DNA of 64,000 nucleotides, from assembly GCF_900142105.1 (NCBI RefSeq), contig NZ_FQZS01000011.1, positions 1-64,000 of the forward strand. Reading direction: 5' to 3'. A program made the position numbers and the translations under genes. The notes under the pieces are model-generated. The model made no database searches and had not been told where the DNA came from. It was given only the letters and a program-made list of their open reading frames with translations. Below, piece by piece: positions 33,864 through 43,536 of this stretch (positions are counted from its first letter, which is position 1; each line of letters opens with the position of its first letter). The DNA is from Lutispora thermophila DSM 19022 (GTDB taxonomy: Bacteria > Bacillota > Clostridia > Lutisporales > Lutisporaceae).

Positions 33864-35069
33864 TTGCAATACAAGTATAGGGCGGTTGCAGATGATGGTA
33901 GCATAATTGAAGGTATACATGAAGCATGTAATGAATATGAAGTAGCAAAAATGCTGAAAAGTAATCACTATATGCCTATTAAAATTGAAGAAACATATAA
34001 TAGCAGTACTAATAGAAACATTTCATTTAAGAAGATAAAAAAGAAAGATCTTTCAGTATTCTGCAGACAGTTTTATACAATGCTTAATGCTGGAATACCT
34101 ATATTAAAATGCCTAGATATACTTGAAAAACAGTGTGAAAATAAATTATTAAAAAAAGCTATAGAGGAAGTATATGTAAATGTGCAAAAAGGCATGACTC
34201 TATCTGAAGCTATGAAGTTTAATGAAAAGGTCTTTCCAAATATACTGATAAACATGACTGAAGCAGGAGAAATAAGTGGTAATTTGGATATTATCATGGA
34301 AAGAATGGCTTTTCATTATGAAAAGGAAATCAAAATAGAAAATAAAATTAAAGGTGCTATGATTTATCCTATAATATTAGCTATTGTTACTGTTGTAGTA
34401 GTTGTGTTTTTACTTATTACAGTAATACCCACTTTTATCAGTATGTTTGAAAACAGCGGAATAGATCTTCCAACACCAACAAGGTTGCTGCTTAATATTA
34501 GCAATTCCATAACCTGTTTCTGGTATATATATTTTATTTCTTTAATTGGAATTATGTTAGGAATAAACTATTGCAGTAAAACAGATAATGGCAGTATGTT
34601 TTTTGATATTTTGAAAATAAAAATACCCTATATAAAAGATATATGTTTAAAGGTTGCTACATCTAGATTCACAAGAACTTTATCTACTTTGTTGGCAAGC
34701 GGAATACCATTTATGCAAAGCATCGATATAGTTTCTAAAGTTATTGGCAACAAATATATATCAAGAAAGCTTGAAGAAATAAAGGAAGATATGCAAAAAG
34801 GTATATCCTTATCCATAGCCATAAAGAATATTGCTATTTTCCCTCCTATGATTGACTCAATGATCAAGGTAGGAGAGGAGTCCGGGTCTTTATATAATGC
34901 ATTAAGCAAAAGCGCTGATTTTTATGATGAAGAAATAGAAGCAGCACTGCAAAAAATGACAGAGATGATACAACCTATTATGGTAATAATCATGTCTCTT
35001 ATAGTAGGCTTTGTTGTCATAGCAATAGCAATGCCTATGTTTGAAATGGTCAACATCATACGTGTATAG
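33864..35069 (+). CDS. pilC: Type IV pilus inner-membrane platform protein PilC
   Basis: The polytopic platform on which PilB and PilT act. 401 residues with two GspF/PilC domains (FCRQFYTMLNAGIPILKCLDI, FTRTLSTLLASGIPFMQSIDI) and three membrane helices (YPIILAIVTVVVVVFLLITV; YIYFISLIGIMLGINY; PIMVIIMSLIVGFVVIAIAM). The N-terminus QYKYRAVADDGSIIEG is typical. Start TTG 33864 behind AAGTGGTGATG. It ends 71 bases before the pilin start. Confidence 0.94.
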   Translation: MQYKYRAVADDGSIIEGIHEACNEYEVAKMLKSNHYMPIKIEETYNSSTNRNISFKKIKKKDLSVFCRQFYTMLNAGIPILKCLDILEKQCENKLLKKAIEEVYVNVQKGMTLSEAMKFNEKVFPNILINMTEAGEISGNLDIIMERMAFHYEKEIKIENKIKGAMIYPIILAIVTVVVVVFLLITVIPTFISMFENSGIDLPTPTRLLLNISNSITCFWYIYFISLIGIMLGINYCSKTDNGSMFFDILKIKIPYIKDICLKVATSRFTRTLSTLLASGIPFMQSIDIVSKVIGNKYISRKLEEIKEDMQKGISLSIAIKNIAIFPPMIDSMIKVGEESGSLYNALSKSADFYDEEIEAALQKMTEMIQPIMVIIMSLIVGFVVIAIAMPMFEMVNIIRV

Positions 35070-35140
35070 CTTTGCTACTATGCATAGGACAAGCTATTAG
35101 CTTTATCAGATTATATATAATAATAAGAGGAGGTAAGGAT

Positions 35141-35545
35141 GTGATTATATGGTCTATAGAAAAAATTAAAAATAAAAAGGGCTTCACATTTATTGAACTG
35201 GTGTTAGTTATTGCAGTTTTAGGCATATTATCGACAATAGCAGTACCAAAATATACATCATCATGGGAAAGTGCAGAAAGAACCGCTGTTGAAGCTAATT
35301 TAAGAACAATCGATAGTGCTATAGCCATATATGAAGCACAAAATGGATCTTTACCCGAAGGCTCAAAAATTGAAGATCTAGTTGGTAAAACACTACAGTC
35401 AAAACCTAAAGGTCCTGGAGATGCAGTATATGATATTAATTATGATAAAACAAATAAAGTATGGAAAGCAATAGTAAGTGGAAATGTAGGTGGTAAACAG
35501 CTTGATAAGCAATCTTTGCCGATAGATTGGAAACAATCTGAATGA
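35141..35545 (+). CDS. pilA: Type IV major pilin (prepilin)
   Basis: Prepilin with a short leader and cleavage site KKG-FTFIELVLVIAVLGILS, where Phe becomes the methylated first residue and Glu is at position 5. The mature part (about 115 residues) has the alpha-1 helix, then a GspG-like region (ERTAVEANLRTIDSAIAIYEAQ, GSLPEGSKIEDLVGKTL) and a short beta C-terminus without a disulfide. GTG 35141 follows AGGAGG by 7 bases; an open frame further upstream is not used. A TGA stop is followed by TAA. Confidence 0.88.
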   Translation: MIIWSIEKIKNKKGFTFIELVLVIAVLGILSTIAVPKYTSSWESAERTAVEANLRTIDSAIAIYEAQNGSLPEGSKIEDLVGKTLQSKPKGPGDAVYDINYDKTNKVWKAIVSGNVGGKQLDKQSLPIDWKQSE

Positions 35546-35666
35546 TTATAAAATTAAGTATACAAGCAAAGATATGTATTCTGATTAACTTTCATTGATC
35601 ATATGTAAAATTTATTTTAGCTATGAATCCTTTGTTTCTCTTATCATTAACCAAAGGAGGCTGTAA

Positions 35667-36428
35667 ATGTACATAATAATAATATTCATATTAGGCACTA
35701 TAATAGGTTCTTTCCTAAATGTATGCATTTACAGAATACCAAAAAAAGAATCCATAGCATTTCCATCTTCCTATTGTACATTATGCAATACTTCATTGAA
35801 ATGGTATGATCTAATACCTATATTAAGTTATTTGCTTCTTAAGGGGAAATGCAGATATTGTAGAGGATATATAACTCCTCAATATCCTATTATTGAATTG
35901 TTAAATGGTATTATATATACAATTTTACTCTTTCATTACGGAATGTCATTGGATTTTATATATTTTAGTATTATTATCAGTATATTGCTTATAATAAGCA
36001 GCATTGATTATTATCATCAGATAATACCTGACACTTTGTTACTATTATTAATTGCCATTACTGTCTTATATAGGATTGCTATTTATTACACATATGATAT
36101 ATCCATATCCTTACCAGATAGTATTATAAGTTCTTTACTTTCCGGATTATTATTTACAATAATATCATTGATATCAAATGAAGGTATGGGTGGAGGTGAC
36201 ATTAAACTCATAGCTATATTAAGCTTTATACTAGGATTTAGAAAAGCTATTTTAAATATATTATTATCTTTCATCATTGGAGCAGTAATATCATTGTTAC
36301 TTCTAATATGTGGCAGGAAAGGAAGAAAGGACACTATTCCTTTTGCTCCTTTCATTAATATTTCCTTCTTTATCTCCTCCTTATGGGGTGAGAGCATAAT
36401 ATTTATTTACTTAAAATCAATTATTTAA
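35667..36428 (+). CDS. pilD: Prepilin peptidase
   Basis: Membrane aspartyl peptidase that cleaves and methylates the prepilins encoded here. The 253-residue protein has the N-terminal methylase domain with two CxxC pairs (YCTLCNTSLKW, KCRYCRGYITPQYPIIELLNG), about eight membrane segments and the two catalytic Asp motifs (SSIDYYHQIIPD; GMGGGDIKLIA). AAAGGAGG precedes ATG 35667. The gap of 120 bases after the pilin gene is AT-rich with no clear terminator. Confidence 0.95.
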   Translation: MYIIIIFILGTIIGSFLNVCIYRIPKKESIAFPSSYCTLCNTSLKWYDLIPILSYLLLKGKCRYCRGYITPQYPIIELLNGIIYTILLFHYGMSLDFIYFSIIISILLIISSIDYYHQIIPDTLLLLLIAITVLYRIAIYYTYDISISLPDSIISSLLSGLLFTIISLISNEGMGGGDIKLIAILSFILGFRKAILNILLSFIIGAVISLLLLICGRKGRKDTIPFAPFINISFFISSLWGESIIFIYLKSII

Positions 36429-36481
36429 GTAACTTTTGAAAAACATGAAATAAAGTAAAAGATTAAAAGAGGAGATTTATT

Positions 36482-37528
36482 TTGAAGATCTTTTCTCAGT
36501 TCAGTAATAATATAATATCCATTGATATAGGCTCATTCGAAACAAAAATAATACAAGGCATTAAGGAAAAAGAAAAAGTAAAAATCATCAAATATTTTAT
36601 TTTTGAAACACCAAAAGAGGCCTATACAAATGGTTACATAACAAATCAAAGTGAGCTTATAAATAAAGTAAAAGAAGAATTGAAGAAAAATAAAATTAAA
36701 GCTGGCCCCTGCTATCTATGCATAAAAAGTACTGACATAATAACAAGAGAAATACAACTTCCTATATTAGAAAATAAGGAAATTGATAGTTTACTAAAAT
36801 ATCAGCTTCCTGAATACTTACCAATGGACTACAGTAAATATATGATTCAACATAAGATAATCAGAAGACTTAATGATAATCATAAAGAAAAATTAAATGT
36901 ATTGGTAGTGGCTATACCTAAGGATATAATAGATATGCATTATGATTTTGTGAGAAAACTGGGACTCAAACCTGTTGTATTGGATTATCAACCTAATTGC
37001 TCATGGAAGGTATTAAAGTTCAGCAATTTAATTAATGATCTGATAAATATTACTGAAAAATCCATTGCAGCCATTGATTTGGGTTATGATAGTACAAATG
37101 TACTCATCATTAATAGAGGAATGATTCAAACAACAAGAATCATAAGCACTAAAATAGATAGCTTTGACAATTTTACTAATGATGAGATATTTCTCCTTAA
37201 ATCCAATATTGAAAATATGAAACTGAACAACGAATTATTCATAGATAATAACAAATATGTAGCCATAATCAGGAAAAGATTAGAATATATTGCTGTATCA
37301 ATTGATAGGGTATTTAAATTCTATTTATCCAAAGATATAAATAATGAGATAGAAATTTTGGTATTATATGGAGGATTATCAAACATTTGTGGCATAGATA
37401 ATTTTTTTTCAAACTATTTTGGAATACCAGCAACTGTAATAAATAAGCTGAACAAATTAAATGATATAAGTAATTTAAATAGATTTGTCAATTGTATAGG
37501 ATCATTAATAAGAGATGATGAGGGGTAA
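36482..37528 (+). CDS. pilM: Type IV pilus assembly protein PilM
   Basis: Cytoplasmic actin-like (FtsA/PilM-fold) protein that links PilB to the PilN-PilO membrane complex. Nucleotide-binding segments NIISIDIGSFETKIIQG and AAIDLGYDSTNVLII are present, with the PilM ITREIQLPIL and EIDSLLKYQLPEYLPM region that contacts the PilN tail. 348 residues, start TTG 36482 behind GAGGAG. It overlaps the upstream frame of pilN by a few bases. Confidence 0.9.
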   Translation: MKIFSQFSNNIISIDIGSFETKIIQGIKEKEKVKIIKYFIFETPKEAYTNGYITNQSELINKVKEELKKNKIKAGPCYLCIKSTDIITREIQLPILENKEIDSLLKYQLPEYLPMDYSKYMIQHKIIRRLNDNHKEKLNVLVVAIPKDIIDMHYDFVRKLGLKPVVLDYQPNCSWKVLKFSNLINDLINITEKSIAAIDLGYDSTNVLIINRGMIQTTRIISTKIDSFDNFTNDEIFLLKSNIENMKLNNELFIDNNKYVAIIRKRLEYIAVSIDRVFKFYLSKDINNEIEILVLYGGLSNICGIDNFFSNYFGIPATVINKLNKLNDISNLNRFVNCIGSLIRDDEG

Positions 37529-37532
37529 TTGC

Positions 37533-38108
37533 ATGAGCGACTTGAATTTTTTCTCATCATATTATAATAAAAGAAGAAAAGTATTAAATAAATCAACTAT
37601 GTTGTATAGTTTTATCATAGTTTTTATCGTTAGCATTATTACTTTTGTACTATTAAATGTTGCCAACATAAGGAAACTAAATAATGAAGTAAATATCTTA
37701 AAAGAGAAGTATAAAACTTTAAGCAATTATAATAAAATCGAAGATATAAAAAATAGAGAGCAATATATAAAACTTACTAAAGAAAAATTAGAGATATTGA
37801 ATATCCTTGATAAGTATATAGAAGAAAAAAGTTTAATAGATAAGCATTTGCTAGAAAGTATTAGAGAAAGTCTTCCAGAAAATGTTTTTTTAGATTCTAT
37901 ACTTGCTAATACTGAAAGCATAAGAATAGAAGGAAAAGCAAAAAACAATGATTTTATAAGCCAATTTCAATGCAACCTCAATGAAAATGAGATTTTTAAT
38001 AAAGCATTTATATCTGAAATTAAATATGAGGAGGGTTTCTATATCTTCTGTATAGATATCATTTTAGGGGAGGAGAAAGCAATTGGAACAGATGTCCAAA
38101 ATAACTAA
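37533..38108 (+). CDS. pilN: Type IV pilus assembly protein PilN
   Basis: Bitopic membrane protein of the PilM-PilN-PilO alignment complex. A short cytoplasmic tail SDLNFFSSYYNKRRK matches the PilN motif that docks in PilM (N-F at the N-terminus), then a membrane helix (LYSFIIVFIVSIITFVLLNV), a coiled coil (RKLNNEVNILKEKYKTL) and a ferredoxin-like periplasmic-type domain (SLPENVFLDSILANTES). 191 residues from ATG 37533, with GAGGGG upstream. Overlaps pilO by 26 bases. Confidence 0.88.
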   Translation: MSDLNFFSSYYNKRRKVLNKSTMLYSFIIVFIVSIITFVLLNVANIRKLNNEVNILKEKYKTLSNYNKIEDIKNREQYIKLTKEKLEILNILDKYIEEKSLIDKHLLESIRESLPENVFLDSILANTESIRIEGKAKNNDFISQFQCNLNENEIFNKAFISEIKYEEGFYIFCIDIILGEEKAIGTDVQNN

Positions 38109-39471
38109 TACTTTTAGAACAAGTATTACTATGAGCAAAAGAGAAAAACATCTCTTTCTTCTTTTTTTCGTTGTATTACTATTTTGGCTATCTTACCAGT
38201 TTATATTTATTCCCCAATCAATAAAACTTAAAGCATTGACTGCTGAAAAGCAAAATATTGAAAATCAAATTAAGATATTGGAAGAATTGATTTCGAAAGA
38301 TTATGATTTAAAACTAGAAGAAGAAACTCTCAAGAGCAACTTATACGAAAAATATCAGAAATACTATTACACCATAGACCAACCTGACATTATACATATT
38401 TTGAATGCCATTATTGAAGATAGTGGATTGAAAATATCAAGTATGAGTTTTACTCAACCCTCATATGTTGATTATGAAGGCTTAGATGGAGTTAATAAAA
38501 TAAGTATATCCTTGCCCTTCAGAGGAGAATATAGTTCTGTAGAATCTTTTTTATATCAGTTGCAAAACAGTTCAAAAAAGTTATTAGTAGATAATCTATC
38601 CATATCAAGAGATGGACATGACAATATCATTAATGGTCATATATCATTAATTGCATTTAGCTATGGAGATGAAAAAAAATCAGAAACCAATTACTTTTAT
38701 GTAAATGCTTATAGTAAAAATAGCAAATCTGATCCATTTGAAGTTATTGAAGGTTATCAAAATAAAATAGAAACCACAGATGAATCTGAATTTAATATTA
38801 TTAAAGAAGAAAAACGAAATTTAATATATGACATGGAATCCGATGATATATATTTTATGGGAAGTAGCCCTGATGTAACTGGTGAAGTAATTCGGTTTAG
38901 TAACGGAAAATATGGCAAAAGCTCTATTCGAGCGGAATATTTTATTTCCACAAATAATGATGTCGAAAGAGCATACATTGTATTGGATGATAAAAACATA
39001 AATATTAAATATCCTCCCCAAAATATCGGAATATGGGCCTTCTCTTATGGTTATTCTCCAATAACAATAGGAATGAGATTTCAAGATCTAAATGGTAAAA
39101 AAATTAATTTGAAATTATGTGAAGGAGTAAATTGGACAGGCTGGCAATATATCTTTGCTACTCCACCTCAGGATATAAAACTATATCCTTTGAAGCTGGA
39201 CAGAATATACTTTGAATTAGAACCTAACAAATATGATTATGGGGTTATGTTATTTGATCAAATTGAAGCAGATTATCCAAAAAATAAAGAAATCAAGCTT
39301 CTAGAAGAACATAATTATATATTTTATATGGTAAAACCTGGTGATACCTTAAAATCTATAAGCAAGAAATTCTATGATACAGAATCAAATTATTTAAAGC
39401 TGGCGAAAGATAATGGCTTAGATGCTGATGTTGAATTAGAAGCCGGAAAAGTTTTGGTTATAGCTAAATGA
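38083..39471 (+). CDS. pilO: PilO fused to a carbohydrate-binding-like domain and LysM
   Basis: 462 residues, about twice the usual PilO length. Residues 23-44 are the membrane helix, 50-95 a coiled coil and 100-195 the PilO ferredoxin-like domain (IIHILNAIIEDSGLKISSMS, ISISLPFRGEYSSVESFLYQ). After a polar linker, 245-398 is a beta-sandwich like that in phosphodiester-glycosidase and carbohydrate-binding proteins (IGIWAFSYGYSPITIGMRFQ, GVNWTGWQYIFATPP, LDRIYFELEPNKYDYGVMLF). Residues 411-461 are a LysM domain (YMVKPGDTLKSISKKFY), which binds peptidoglycan. This arrangement would tie the pilus base to the wall. Start TTG 38083 after GGGGAGGAG. Confidence 0.88.
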   Translation: MEQMSKITNTFRTSITMSKREKHLFLLFFVVLLFWLSYQFIFIPQSIKLKALTAEKQNIENQIKILEELISKDYDLKLEEETLKSNLYEKYQKYYYTIDQPDIIHILNAIIEDSGLKISSMSFTQPSYVDYEGLDGVNKISISLPFRGEYSSVESFLYQLQNSSKKLLVDNLSISRDGHDNIINGHISLIAFSYGDEKKSETNYFYVNAYSKNSKSDPFEVIEGYQNKIETTDESEFNIIKEEKRNLIYDMESDDIYFMGSSPDVTGEVIRFSNGKYGKSSIRAEYFISTNNDVERAYIVLDDKNINIKYPPQNIGIWAFSYGYSPITIGMRFQDLNGKKINLKLCEGVNWTGWQYIFATPPQDIKLYPLKLDRIYFELEPNKYDYGVMLFDQIEADYPKNKEIKLLEEHNYIFYMVKPGDTLKSISKKFYDTESNYLKLAKDNGLDADVELEAGKVLVIAK

Positions 39472-39486
39472 TGAAAGGATGGTACA

Positions 39487-41373
39487 ATGGATTATTGCAA
39501 AAAAAATATTAAAATATTGACAGTCCTTTTATATATCATAATGCTATTTCCTTTTACATACATATATGCTAATTCTGAGGACGAAGCATATCAACTTGGT
39601 TACAAAAACGGATGGGTTGATGGTATAAAAAAAGCAGAAATAGATTACTTATATGGAAATAATAAGAATTATATACGAGTTATGCCCAATTCTACAGAAA
39701 TTATTGAAATGTATAACTTAAAAATCAAAAGCAATCAATACAGATCTAATTTTATTTCTGGTTACAAATCAGGTTTTAAAGAAGGTTACAATATGGCTTA
39801 TGAAAATCCAAGCGATGATAGAAAAACTTCAAACTTTCTTGAAGAATTAGGTTATACAATGGGCAAATTACAAGGTTATATTGATTTTCATAAAGGTGAA
39901 TCTAATAAATGGACCAGAAATATTCCTACAACATCAGATATTATGAATATGTTTAACCTCATGGAAGAATCAAAGGACTATAAAAGCAACTTCATAAGCA
40001 CTTTTTCAATCAAATACAAAGAAGGTTATGAACATGCATACAGATTAGCAAAATATGAACCATACAAAGCTACATTAAACAAAGGTGCTGAAGATGGTAA
40101 GATGTTTGGCAAAATACTAGGCTCAAACTATGGGAAGCTTGATTATTATAGTGGCAATACCAATCATTGGGAAAGACATATTCCATCAGATAATGAAATA
40201 ATATCTATGTTTTTGTTGAATAATGACAATACTGATTATATTAGCTCTTTTATTGCATCCTTTAAAAGCGATTATAGAAACAGTTATGAAGAAGCTTATA
40301 GAAAAGCAAATGTTGAATATAATACATTTTTATTTGAAAAAGGCTATTCAAATGGAAAAAACATAGGATTAGCTAAAGGAGAATACTTAGCTAAAATTGA
40401 CCTAACCTCAGGCAACAATAATAATAGCAGCAAACTAAACTTAAGCGACAAGGATATTATAAATGAATATGAACTACACAAAGAAAATAATAGATACAAT
40501 GAAGGTTTTATTAGTGGATACAGAGAAGGATTAAAGATAGGGTACAATAGCTTATATGAGGACTTAAAATATAGAACTTTCATAAATAAGAATATTACCC
40601 AAATAATACCAAAGTCAGGTGGTGAAATAAAATCAGGAGATAATGATTTTTCCATTAAAATAGATAAAGGTGTTTTCTATAATGAGGTTGTTGTATCCAT
40701 AGAAAAAATTCTTATTACAGATAAATATATTATGCCCTCAAAAGATAGATTTATTAAGGCATCTGACTGTTATGATGTAAAAATAATAAGCAGTTCAAAC
40801 TCTGTAAATCCTAAAAAATTGATAAAGCTTAGCTTTGAGTATTATGGTTCTGATAATGGGGGAATTTATCGATATAAAAATGGCCAATGGGAATATGTGC
40901 CTAGCAATATTGATTCTAATAGCATTAATACATATATAAACCCTGATACTTTAAATAACAATAATCAAATATATGCTGTTTTCATAGATAATAAAGCAAC
41001 CAATCCTAATGATATAAAGGGCCACTGGGCAAAGAATGAAATAATTACGTATCTGAGGAGAGGTATCATCGGAACCTATCAAGACAACTCCTTCAAGCCA
41101 GATGTACCATTAACATGGGGACAAGCTATATCATATATTAACAAAATCTATGATAAAAAACTTATACTAAATAAAAGTTTTGATGATCCCATATCATACA
41201 AAGATATGGAAAATTTGATGAAGTTAGCTACAGAAAATCCTGAGTTTTCATGGAATAGTGTTGCGGAAAAAATTAAGTGGGATAAGGACAAGTTGTCATC
41301 AAGCTATCGTTCAATGGATAATTACATAACAAGATCAGAAACTATTTATATGTTCTATTATTTAAATCAATAA
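39487..41373 (+). CDS. Exported four-repeat protein with SLH wall anchor
   Basis: 628 residues. A signal peptide (ILTVLLYIIMLFPFTYIYA, cut near residue 29) is followed by four tandem repeats of about 75-80 residues (roughly 35-110, 117-190, 199-275, 285-360) built on GYxxGxxxG, D-Y-x-x-G-N, I-x-x-MF-x-L and FISxFKxxYxxGYxxAY. Residues 369-500 form a beta domain (IIPKSGGEIKSGDNDFSIKI). An SLH domain lies at about 508-553 (DIKGHWAKNEIITYLRRGI) with a degenerate second one at 568-625. It is in the pilus operon, 15 bases after pilO. The repeat family is not known to me; a cell-surface pilus partner or adhesin is inferred. Confidence 0.88.
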   Translation: MDYCKKNIKILTVLLYIIMLFPFTYIYANSEDEAYQLGYKNGWVDGIKKAEIDYLYGNNKNYIRVMPNSTEIIEMYNLKIKSNQYRSNFISGYKSGFKEGYNMAYENPSDDRKTSNFLEELGYTMGKLQGYIDFHKGESNKWTRNIPTTSDIMNMFNLMEESKDYKSNFISTFSIKYKEGYEHAYRLAKYEPYKATLNKGAEDGKMFGKILGSNYGKLDYYSGNTNHWERHIPSDNEIISMFLLNNDNTDYISSFIASFKSDYRNSYEEAYRKANVEYNTFLFEKGYSNGKNIGLAKGEYLAKIDLTSGNNNNSSKLNLSDKDIINEYELHKENNRYNEGFISGYREGLKIGYNSLYEDLKYRTFINKNITQIIPKSGGEIKSGDNDFSIKIDKGVFYNEVVVSIEKILITDKYIMPSKDRFIKASDCYDVKIISSSNSVNPKKLIKLSFEYYGSDNGGIYRYKNGQWEYVPSNIDSNSINTYINPDTLNNNNQIYAVFIDNKATNPNDIKGHWAKNEIITYLRRGIIGTYQDNSFKPDVPLTWGQAISYINKIYDKKLILNKSFDDPISYKDMENLMKLATENPEFSWNSVAEKIKWDKDKLSSSYRSMDNYITRSETIYMFYYLNQ

Positions 41374-41584
41374 GATGGGCAGCAACTCACTTCAGTAAAT
41401 CATTATAATTGATTAAACACCTGTTTTTCTTATTCAATCAGTTTGATTGATTTTATATGTGAATTCTAAAGCAATAAATAATTACTAGTAATTTTTGTCT
41501 ATTTTATAGAAAAATGAAGGAATTGTAAGATTTATGATGAATATATTAAAAGAATTACATAGAAATTATGTGGTGTGAAAAAGA

Positions 41585-41941
41585 ATGAATTGTAATAAGC
41601 TGAATTCTGGTTTTACTATTATTGAAACTGTACTTTCTTTAGTGATATTTCTAATTCTATTTCTTGCAATTTCTACTCTTATTACTGCTACTGCAATAAA
41701 CACTCATGCAGCAAGAGATGTTTATCAGACCATAATGCTTGCACAAAAAAGAATTGAAGAATTAAAATCTACATCTACAATTGAAGAAGGTATTTATTAT
41801 CATAATTATGACAATTACATATTGGAAGAAGAAATTAAAAAAATTGAGAAATATAAAGGAAGAGTATATAAAATTGTAATTAAAATTTATAAAAACGATG
41901 AAGTAATAGAATCATTGGAGACAATAAAAGTTATAAGATAA
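41585..41941 (+). CDS. Minor pseudopilin, PilV-like
   Basis: A 118-residue prepilin-like protein with cleavage site NSG-FTIIETVLSLVIFLILFL (Glu at +5) and a short C-terminal part (AQKRIEELKSTSTIEEGIYY). It has the organisation of PilV/GspI minor pilins that prime pilus assembly. GTGTGAAAAAGA precedes ATG 41585. First of four small pseudopilin genes separated from the SLH gene by 211 bases that hold no clear terminator. Confidence 0.85.
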   Translation: MNCNKLNSGFTIIETVLSLVIFLILFLAISTLITATAINTHAARDVYQTIMLAQKRIEELKSTSTIEEGIYYHNYDNYILEEEIKKIEKYKGRVYKIVIKIYKNDEVIESLETIKVIR

Positions 41942-41955
41942 TTGAAAACGAGGCT

Positions 41956-42510
41956 ATGTCGGGTATGAAGCATGAAAATAAAGGTTCGATACTAGTTTTA
42001 GTATTACTTTTAACTTCTGTTATAATATCTACCAGTACTGTTTTGTTATCTACCACTGTTATGAATTATAAGATGAAAAATATCAATAGCAGAGTAAAAA
42101 AAACCTTTTATAATGCAGAAGGTGCCATAGATGAAGCATATGTCATTGTCTTAAATTACATAGAATCGGCTATTGAATACTCATATACCAAAGATAATTC
42201 AAAAGCCAATTATACTGAGTTTTTATTAAGTAAATGCGAAGATTCAAAGGGAAATAAAGGTTTAGCCAATATTTTAAAAGATAGGAGCAATTATTTAATA
42301 TACAACGATAATAACATTTCTATTGAAGCAAATATATATTCAAAAACTGATTTTTTAGTTTTAGATATTAAATCTACATGCATAGATGATAAGATAGAAA
42401 AAAAGATAAATATGATATACCACATATTGATACCCAAAGACGGATGTTATGACTATACTATCAATCCGGAGGATCTGATATATATTTATGATTGGAAATT
42501 GGAAAGGTAG
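41956..42510 (+). CDS. PilX-like minor pilus assembly protein
   Basis: A 184-residue protein with an N-terminal hydrophobic segment (KGSILVLVLLLTSVIISTST) preceded by HENKG, as in PilX/GspK pseudopilins, which have Ser or other residues instead of Phe at +1 and often lack Glu5. The rest (NAEGAIDEAYVIVLNYIESA) follows the PilX pattern of a helix with NAE. The start is either 41956 or ATG 41965; GAGG at 41950 fits neither well. It overlaps the next gene by 23 bases. Confidence 0.75.
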   Translation: MSGMKHENKGSILVLVLLLTSVIISTSTVLLSTTVMNYKMKNINSRVKKTFYNAEGAIDEAYVIVLNYIESAIEYSYTKDNSKANYTEFLLSKCEDSKGNKGLANILKDRSNYLIYNDNNISIEANIYSKTDFLVLDIKSTCIDDKIEKKINMIYHILIPKDGCYDYTINPEDLIYIYDWKLER

Positions 42511-43057
42511 TAAAAAAGGCTTTACAATAATTGAACTTCTTATTACAATGCCTATATTCGGCATTATTATTTTATTGGTTTTTACTGCAACAATATCAAA
42601 CATGAATACAATAAAACATATAGAAGCTGAAGTGGAACTTCAACAACAAGCTCAGTTAATTTTTAGTTTTATGGAGGAAAAAATAATTCAATCTTCTGGG
42701 GTTATATTTTTACAAGATTCAAAAGGTTTTCAAAAGCACAATACAAACGAGAAACTTTCTATACTAAAAATAATATTTAAGAATCCTCCTAATCATAAAG
42801 ACAAAGGCTATATTTTTGCTTTAAGTAAAGATTCTGAAAATGATTACTATAACCTAAAATATGGTATCGGAACCTGGGGAGGGGCTAGCAATGAATTAGG
42901 AAATTATATACGCAAAATTGAAGTTGAGCCAATACCGAAAAATAAGAAATATAACGAAGCTGATGGGATAAATATTAAAATATATTTTTCACTCGAGGGA
43001 TATACTTTAGCTTATGAAAATTCCTACTTTTTTAGAAACTCTAGCAGGAGGGTCTAA
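42488..43057 (+). CDS. Minor pseudopilin, PilW-like
   Basis: A 189-residue prepilin with leader KGSKKG and cleavage before FTIIELLITMPIFGIIILL (Glu at +5). The large C-terminal part (EAEVELQQQAQLIFSFMEEK, GYIFALSKDSENDYYNLKYG) matches PilW/GspJ in position and size. It overlaps the PilX-like gene, which shows translational coupling; GGAGG lies about 15 bases before ATG 42488. Confidence 0.8.
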   Translation: MIGNWKGSKKGFTIIELLITMPIFGIIILLVFTATISNMNTIKHIEAEVELQQQAQLIFSFMEEKIIQSSGVIFLQDSKGFQKHNTNEKLSILKIIFKNPPNHKDKGYIFALSKDSENDYYNLKYGIGTWGGASNELGNYIRKIEVEPIPKNKKYNEADGINIKIYFSLEGYTLAYENSYFFRNSSRRV

Positions 43058-43059
43058 AA

Positions 43060-43515
43060 ATGAAGAAAATACAAGGTCAAAAAGGGTTAACAATAATTGA
43101 GTTAATAGTAGTTATTGGAATCCTTTGTTTATTTGCCTCTATAGCTTTACCAAAAATAGATACAAGTAATTATGAATTATTGAAAATATCTAAGTCTTTA
43201 AGAGATGATATAAGATACATAAGATATCAAAAAATGACTGAAGGAGAGAATTTGCGAATACTCTTCCAAATGACAAAGTATACAATACTCGAAGGTACTA
43301 GAAAAATTAAAGAAGTAAAACTAAATAATAAATATTCATTGTATCAAAATTTTGCAGACAGTCAAGTTGCATTTTCATATAGCGGGGCTCCTTCAACCAG
43401 CGGAGGTACAATAACAATATTTAATAATGAAAATAAAAGTTATTGCCAAATAACAGTTGTACCTGGAACAGGAAGGATACTTCTAAAAAATGAATTTTAT
43501 AATAGGCATAAATGA
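43060..43515 (+). CDS. Minor pseudopilin, FimT/GspH-like
   Basis: A 151-residue prepilin with site GQKG-LTIIELIVVIGILCLFASIAL (Leu at +1, Glu at +5) followed by SLRDDIRYIRYQKMTEGENL, typical of FimT/GspH minor pilins, and a beta-rich C-terminus (FSYSGAPSTSGGTITIF). AGGAGGG precedes ATG 43060. Last of the pseudopilins; TGA stop. Confidence 0.83.
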   Translation: MKKIQGQKGLTIIELIVVIGILCLFASIALPKIDTSNYELLKISKSLRDDIRYIRYQKMTEGENLRILFQMTKYTILEGTRKIKEVKLNNKYSLYQNFADSQVAFSYSGAPSTSGGTITIFNNENKSYCQITVVPGTGRILLKNEFYNRHK

Positions 43516-43536
43516 AAATAATAAAGGGGGATAAAT

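Noticed and set aside
35072-35140. Longer N-terminus for the pilin
   Set aside because: The upstream 23 codons have no ribosome site and lie before the AGGAGG that serves GTG 35141; a short prepilin leader is expected.
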